A stretch of DNA of 64,000 nt from Hydractinia symbiolongicarpus (taxonomy: Eukaryota; Cnidaria; Hydrozoa; Anthoathecata; Hydractiniidae): contig NC_079888.1 of NCBI RefSeq assembly GCF_029227915.1, forward strand, positions 15,483,001 to 15,547,000, read 5' to 3'. Below, one piece after another: positions 59,186 through 64,000 of the stretch; within the stretch, counting starts at the first letter, position 1, and each line of letters begins with the position of its first letter. The notes beneath the pieces were generated by a model. That model was not told where the DNA came from. It did not search any database and was given only the letters and a program-made list of their open reading frames with translations. The position numbers and the translations under genes are program-made.

Positions 59186-62100
59186 CTAAGTGTTCATCGT
59201 AGCAAAATACGAGTCCCCGCTTTCACTGGGGTATTTTGTTGAAATATAGACAGGGACGGAACCAGTTTGAGACTAAAACAAAACCATTATTGTGTAAAAA
59301 AGCTCTAATTACGGGCCCGTCGTAAAAACACAAGACTATATGTAACGGTAGCAAGTATCAGCATAATAAAAAAATTAATGAAAACGTGTTTTTTTATCAC
59401 ACCGTCTATAGTTTCAGTGAGATAACAGAGATCGACTGTACAGAAAAATACTGAAGGCGGAAGTGAGTGACAAGGTTTTACTCAGACACAACGAAAAACA
59501 TAGAGTTACCTCTTCTTGTGCCGCTCTGTTAAAAGCTTTCTGAGATGGCTTTTTAGCTGAAAGGAGAGCAAATATAGCGTAGAGAAACAGTAGCGTATTA
59601 CCTAGTTAAAAAGCTGAGAAGGAGGTATATAAAATGAACGTGGGAAACACTGCAATTTAATTGGTTATTCTGCTGTAAATAAGTTTGATATGTTGAAAAA
59701 TTTTCTCACAAACAGCAAAAAAGTTGGAAATGATGTTTAGTCAGTACGAGACGTTTTAGAAAGAAAAGATTTTTGCAATTTAAAAAAATAAATAAATAAA
59801 TGACTTAATAAACCAGGAAAATAAATTCTGCAACGAAGCATTATTAAGACAACAAAAAAATAAAACTATACTTTTTCTCTTGTTTATATCAAAAAGTTTC
59901 AACTCGTTGAGATCGCTATAGCAAGGTTCGTTGATTTCTTCAAATTCACTACTCGTTACCAGGCTTCCACTGTCACTGGATTGATACGACTGCTGACAGG
60001 ATACCAAATACTGTTTCTAAATATATGGAAGTTGGGCTATGTAGTTATTAGAAGAAGAAACTAAGTCGTAACCAAAAGAGCTAGACATTTTTTTATTGTT
60101 GACTACGACTTTAGCCATGTTTAATTTTGTTGAAATAAAAACATCAACAACGCAAAGAAGGAAAGTTTATATGTACCTCTACAGGGGCTGACGAATGCCT
60201 AAATAAAGAAAAAATGTTGGATTAAAAAGATGGTAGCTACTTATTAACTAGGTTAACTGCAAACCAACTATTTTGATAATAGCTGAAATTAATCTTAAAT
60301 TGCATGTTGTTTGAAACTTCCATGAAGGTTCTTCTATCTTCAGCATGCATCTAACCACTACAAAAAACACGCGTGGATACGTTTTACGTCAATGTTGACA
60401 GCCTGGCAATAATTAAAATGATAGATAACAATTTCGCTTTGTCGCAGTTTTAAGCTAGCTTAAGATATAAGAAGTTCATTTAACAAATGTTAAATGAACT
60501 TCTTATATCTTAATGGATCTCTTACTCAGGACAAAAAACTGACAGTACAAAGCCAAAATTACAGGGGAAACTTTTGTTAAAGCGAAGACAACCCTTGCAG
60601 TAAAAAAAACAACACTGGATACGAAACAAAACACAGTGGGAGTAATTAACTTATTCTAGAAAAGTAGTTTTAAAATCAGTGTTTTATATATACTAAAAAT
60701 CTTCTAAAAAAGCCCTGGCCACTTTTCAAATTTTAATTCTTTGTTGTTGCAAACTAACTATATACCTACAACAATAAAACTTAAAAAAGCTAAAACTCAA
60801 TTTACCTCTTTTTTCGATAACAACATATAAATATGCCACAAAACACCATTAACACAACAAGGATAAACACAATAATCAAGACATATCGCACATCAAGCCC
60901 TGTATCAGGTTTCTAAAGAAGGAAGGAATTTCTTATAGAATGAGTGGAGTGTGCATTCTAAATCAATAATCAGCTCTTTTTGGAAATATTAGTATTTCTT
61001 AACAACGTTTCAGCCGAACAACCACTGTTCTGAAACTACATCTAATTAATGTGTTACTTAATATAAGTAAATTGTTTCTAGACTATGATCTAGTTTGGTT
61101 AATATATCGGATAAAAAATTTTTGTGTTGAAGCTATGAGTTTTGGCAGATTCAGCTGATCCAGAATGCTATGACTAATACAGTTAGGTTAGATCATGCAA
61201 ACATAATAGGGATTTCCTCTTTAACTGAGAGAAATTCAGAAAGAAATTCTCACGTAAATGACTTGATGTAAAATTTTGAGCTTTCATTATATATTTTAAA
61301 ATATTATTTATATGCAGATATGTATAAGTGCATTTAATCGCACTTAATCCAAATCTAAAAAAAAATTAGAGTGCCAGTTTCCACTTGTTTCATAAACTTT
61401 TTATCAAATCGAAATATTCTATTGATCTTTACTTAATTTAAAAATTCTTCACATTACGAGTTCTTTCAACCTGCAATTTTACGTTTCCGTTTAGTGTCTA
61501 ATAATCTCAGTCTCAGTTTTAAAAAGGTTTTATTGGAGTACGTATCCACAATAAATGAATGAATAAGTAAATAAATGGATAGATGAATAGTTAAAAAAGT
61601 AAATAATACATTTGCTTTCTTGGTAATTGAAGATATCGTAGTTAATAAGGTCACAGTTGAATTTGTGTGCATCATTTTAGCTGTTGTGTTCTCCAAATGA
61701 GGTGTGGTGTGGATGGATGAAGTCATTGGAATAACAGCAGTAGTTGCAGGTTCTTCACTATCTACAAAAAAATTATACATGCGCTCAACACCAAAATTCA
61801 CCTGTAGTTAACTTAAAGGACTATCCGAGGCTAACGAAGTACAATATCTACTTCTTTAAAACTCTGCTGCAGTCAAACTTATTAAGGTGGCATGCAAAAT
61901 AAAAATGCAATAAGTAGCTTTTCATGACTGAGAGGCTTGACTTTGCAAATAGGTAGCTATAAGAAAAATCCACTACAAAAATCAAACTATATTATTCAGA
62001 AAGGTTAATTAAAAAATATGAGTGGATACTAAATGGAAATGCAAAGCAGAGAGTATATAAACAAACAACAACGACAAAAAACTTACAAAATCGTTTTCCC

Positions 62101-63437
62101 GAGAGCTTCACAATTAGGCAAGATGTTTCCACAAGTCCTTCCGAGAAACATGAAAGAACAAACTTAATCAGCAAGCCGTCATATAATGACTTTTTAATTC
62201 CACCAGCCACAAACTAAAAAAAAAATATGAAATCAACATTACTCATCTATTTTTGGAAAAGCAAATAGACAATTATGTGGTTACTTAAGATGAACTTAAG
62301 AAAACAGATAAACATATAATTCAAAATAAACAGATAATGAAAGTTTTTAAAAAAGACATTTTTCTAGAACCAAAATAGTAGCTATAACCCTTTCCATAAA
62401 TTAATGTGTAGAAAATGAGGTTATGTTAATAATGATAATGTTGCTAACCATTTCTTTCAATTAAATTTCATAAACTACACATAAAGTTTCCTAGGAAACA
62501 ATATCCAAATTTAAATTAACCTGAACAGACGTAAGAAATTGAATCAGCTGCGATTCTTTATTACTTACACATACTCTTCACCTCTCATAAATTTGATAGT
62601 TTCTTTGCCTGGTTAGCTTTGGCTACTTAGCTCAGAGCGGATATCTTATCTAAGAAGTCTGTGATAAGTTCTGCTCTGATGGAGAGGATAATCATCTGAC
62701 AGAATCAATTTAAAACGAGAGACACTTGTTTTGTTATGAATGGAGTGTTCTTGTGCTTGCTTATAATTAATAATGATGGAATATGTTATCAAAACAATAG
62801 GAATAAAGGGGGAGGAGAGCTAGCTATACTATCACATTATATAATTTGTTTCATATTTTTGTATAAATGTATGATAACAATTTTTTTTAATTCTAAAACT
62901 ATGAACTAACTTGTTATTTTACATTTAAAGTGGTCGAGGTACCACATAAACTTTACTTAAAACTAAATCAACAACAACAATAGCAAGCACCTTCAAAATG
63001 ACACCATCAAAACTTCCATCAGTTTTGAAATCGTTAACATCTCTACCGCCTGTAAAGAGGATATGCCAGTGCCTTGTATCCCAGTATGTTGAAGTCGGAT
63101 GTATGGTACATTTTGTGTAATATTTCTTATTCCAATCTTTATTGCGCACAATATATCCAATGAAAGTGGGACCATAATTTTGCAAGGTAAAGGTTGATAA
63201 GCCATACCATTGATCATCATTGATAAAAAATTGACATTCTGTAAAAATATGAGATACTTGTGTATCAGCGAAGGTATTTTAACACAATACATACTACGAA
63301 TTTAATTAGTGCCTATCCATATACATATATATGCCAACAAAACATTATGCCTATTAAAGCTTTACCTTACCACCCCCACCCTGGTTTCGCAGAGTCCCCA
63401 AGAAGTCTGTTTTGGATAGGGTTTGCTTTTCCATTTT
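59186..63437 (-). CDS. Single-pass membrane receptor, nine exons, 5' end missing
   Basis: Exons (minus): 63437-63371, 63238-62991, 62213-62087, 61761-61610, 60912-60806, 60198-60177, 60010-59872, 59556-59510, 59272-59186. All boundaries are AG/GT and all phases agree; together they give 331 codons and a stop. Residues 1-148 form an extracellular part with Cys24, Cys66, Cys127 and Cys137 (begins KMEKQTLSK, includes QWYGLSTFTLQNYGPTFIG). Residues 149-198 are a Ser/Thr-rich stalk (19 of 50) with two N-glycosylation sites (NTT, NST). TM segment about 208-230 (YVLIIVFILVVLMVFCGIF), then basic CCYRKKR. The ~100-residue tail holds Tyr at 242, 250, 272 (in YSDL), 312, 317 and 325. The donor after exon 2 (GTGCTT) is weak. 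Signal-peptide exons must lie beyond 63437 or outside. The extracellular fold is not recognised; it is not obviously Ig-like. Confidence 0.7.
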
Positions 63438-64000
63438 CTAATTTTAATTAATCAATTATATATAATGGCTGTATTTTTCAACATTTGTACATTCATTTTC
63501 ATTTTCTCTTACCATTTGGCCTACAGAGATTTTTGATTATATATATTTATTATTTCAGACAGAGCAATCAGGGAATTTGACTGAATTTCGTTGCTCAGAG
63601 ACATTTAGCGTCTCTATAATAATAACAATGTTTTGATTGTCTGTAGAAAATGGTAGCTTATATTTTTTTCACAACTTCTTGGAAACCTGGGGTAATCACA
63701 CCTATAATCATGGTAAATACCTAAGTCTTAATGAATTTCATGAAAATTATGTGAACAGGTAGCAAGAATACATGAAATAGCAATGCTTAAACGTTAGCAT
63801 GATATGGAAATCATATTTTTTTTTGCTTAGAGCCTGTTTTAAAAATAGTTTGAACAGGTTTCAATAAAAAAATATCCTGTAGAAAAAACAACAATGCAAC
63901 AATTTTGTTGACACACCTAACACCTAACAACAAGCACAAAGATTTTGAAATAATGCAAGTTTATTTTCATCCCTAATACAATGGGGACATGTACATACTA
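63438..64000. other. Upstream side of the receptor gene
   Basis: The missing upstream exons could begin here, but no convincing one was found; a donor-like GGTAAGAG near 63514 (minus) has no open exon before it. Confidence 0.4.

Noticed and set aside
62925-62990. Hydrophobic extension VLAIVVVDLVLS after receptor exon 2 as a membrane segment
   Set aside because: Using the later GTAAAG donor puts the next exon out of frame with an early stop; the earlier GT keeps all phases consistent, so this is probably intron.
62993-63292. 99-codon minus-strand frame overlapping the second receptor exon
   Set aside because: It runs through an acceptor and a weak donor in a frame that does not match neighbouring exons; the frame beginning CQFFINDDQW joins cleanly on both sides.
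59186-63437. Assignment of the membrane receptor to the Hydractinia Alr allorecognition family
   Set aside because: The general layout is similar, but the ectodomain shows no Ig-like cysteine/tryptophan pattern and no conserved tail motif that I could confirm.

Overview
The window is AT-rich animal DNA with spliced protein genes set among many transposon remnants. Most genes have no introns to compare against, but three can be assembled here from matching splice sites and phases. The element mix (Bel/Pao, DIRS-type, pogo/Tigger, hAT, tRNA-derived SINEs, non-LTR fragments) together with a cGAS-like receptor gene suggests a cnidarian, probably a hydrozoan. That placement is an inference, not something proved by one sequence.

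Left part (1-11475): a 2,999-bp unit is present twice in tandem, almost base for base, each copy bounded by a ~344-bp LTR. It is followed by a minus-strand Bel/Pao retrotransposon (5933-11475) with gag, protease and RT/RNase H, but its integrase region is replaced by an inverted jumble of element pieces. Then come a broken integrase-like gene (11749-12199), small inverted-repeat elements, a pogo/Tigger element carrying a nested hAT-like MITE (15631-18504), and a degenerate DIRS-type tyrosine-recombinase retrotransposon (19027-23731) split by an internally deleted non-LTR element.

Middle (23732-38600): an intact, intronless Mab-21/cGAS-like receptor gene (26709-28046) with all expected nucleotidyltransferase residues has a candidate TATA promoter. 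About 8 kb further on lies a second copy (36137-37188) that has lost the catalytic N-terminal part and carries a nonsense codon. Between them are a pair of identical MITE-like repeats around a palindromic minisatellite, and a hAT element with a 5-bp target duplication. A SINE with a 228-bp AAT tail follows.

Right part (38600-64000): a complete three-exon Rab19/Rab43-like GTPase (minus strand, 43577-46152), a 165-bp tandem repeat, a decayed transposon polyprotein bearing a 2A motif (52233-53238), a tRNA-Thr-like SINE head interrupted by a palindrome (53812-53907), the 3' exons of a coiled-coil protein ending in a CaaX box (to 58120), and nine phase-consistent minus-strand exons (59186-63437) of a single-pass membrane receptor with a Ser/Thr-rich stalk and a tyrosine-bearing cytoplasmic tail. 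The best biological candidates are the cGAS-like receptor pair and the unrecognised membrane receptor: the first fits cytosolic nucleic-acid or ligand sensing, the second cell-surface recognition or signalling. No direct link between them is visible.
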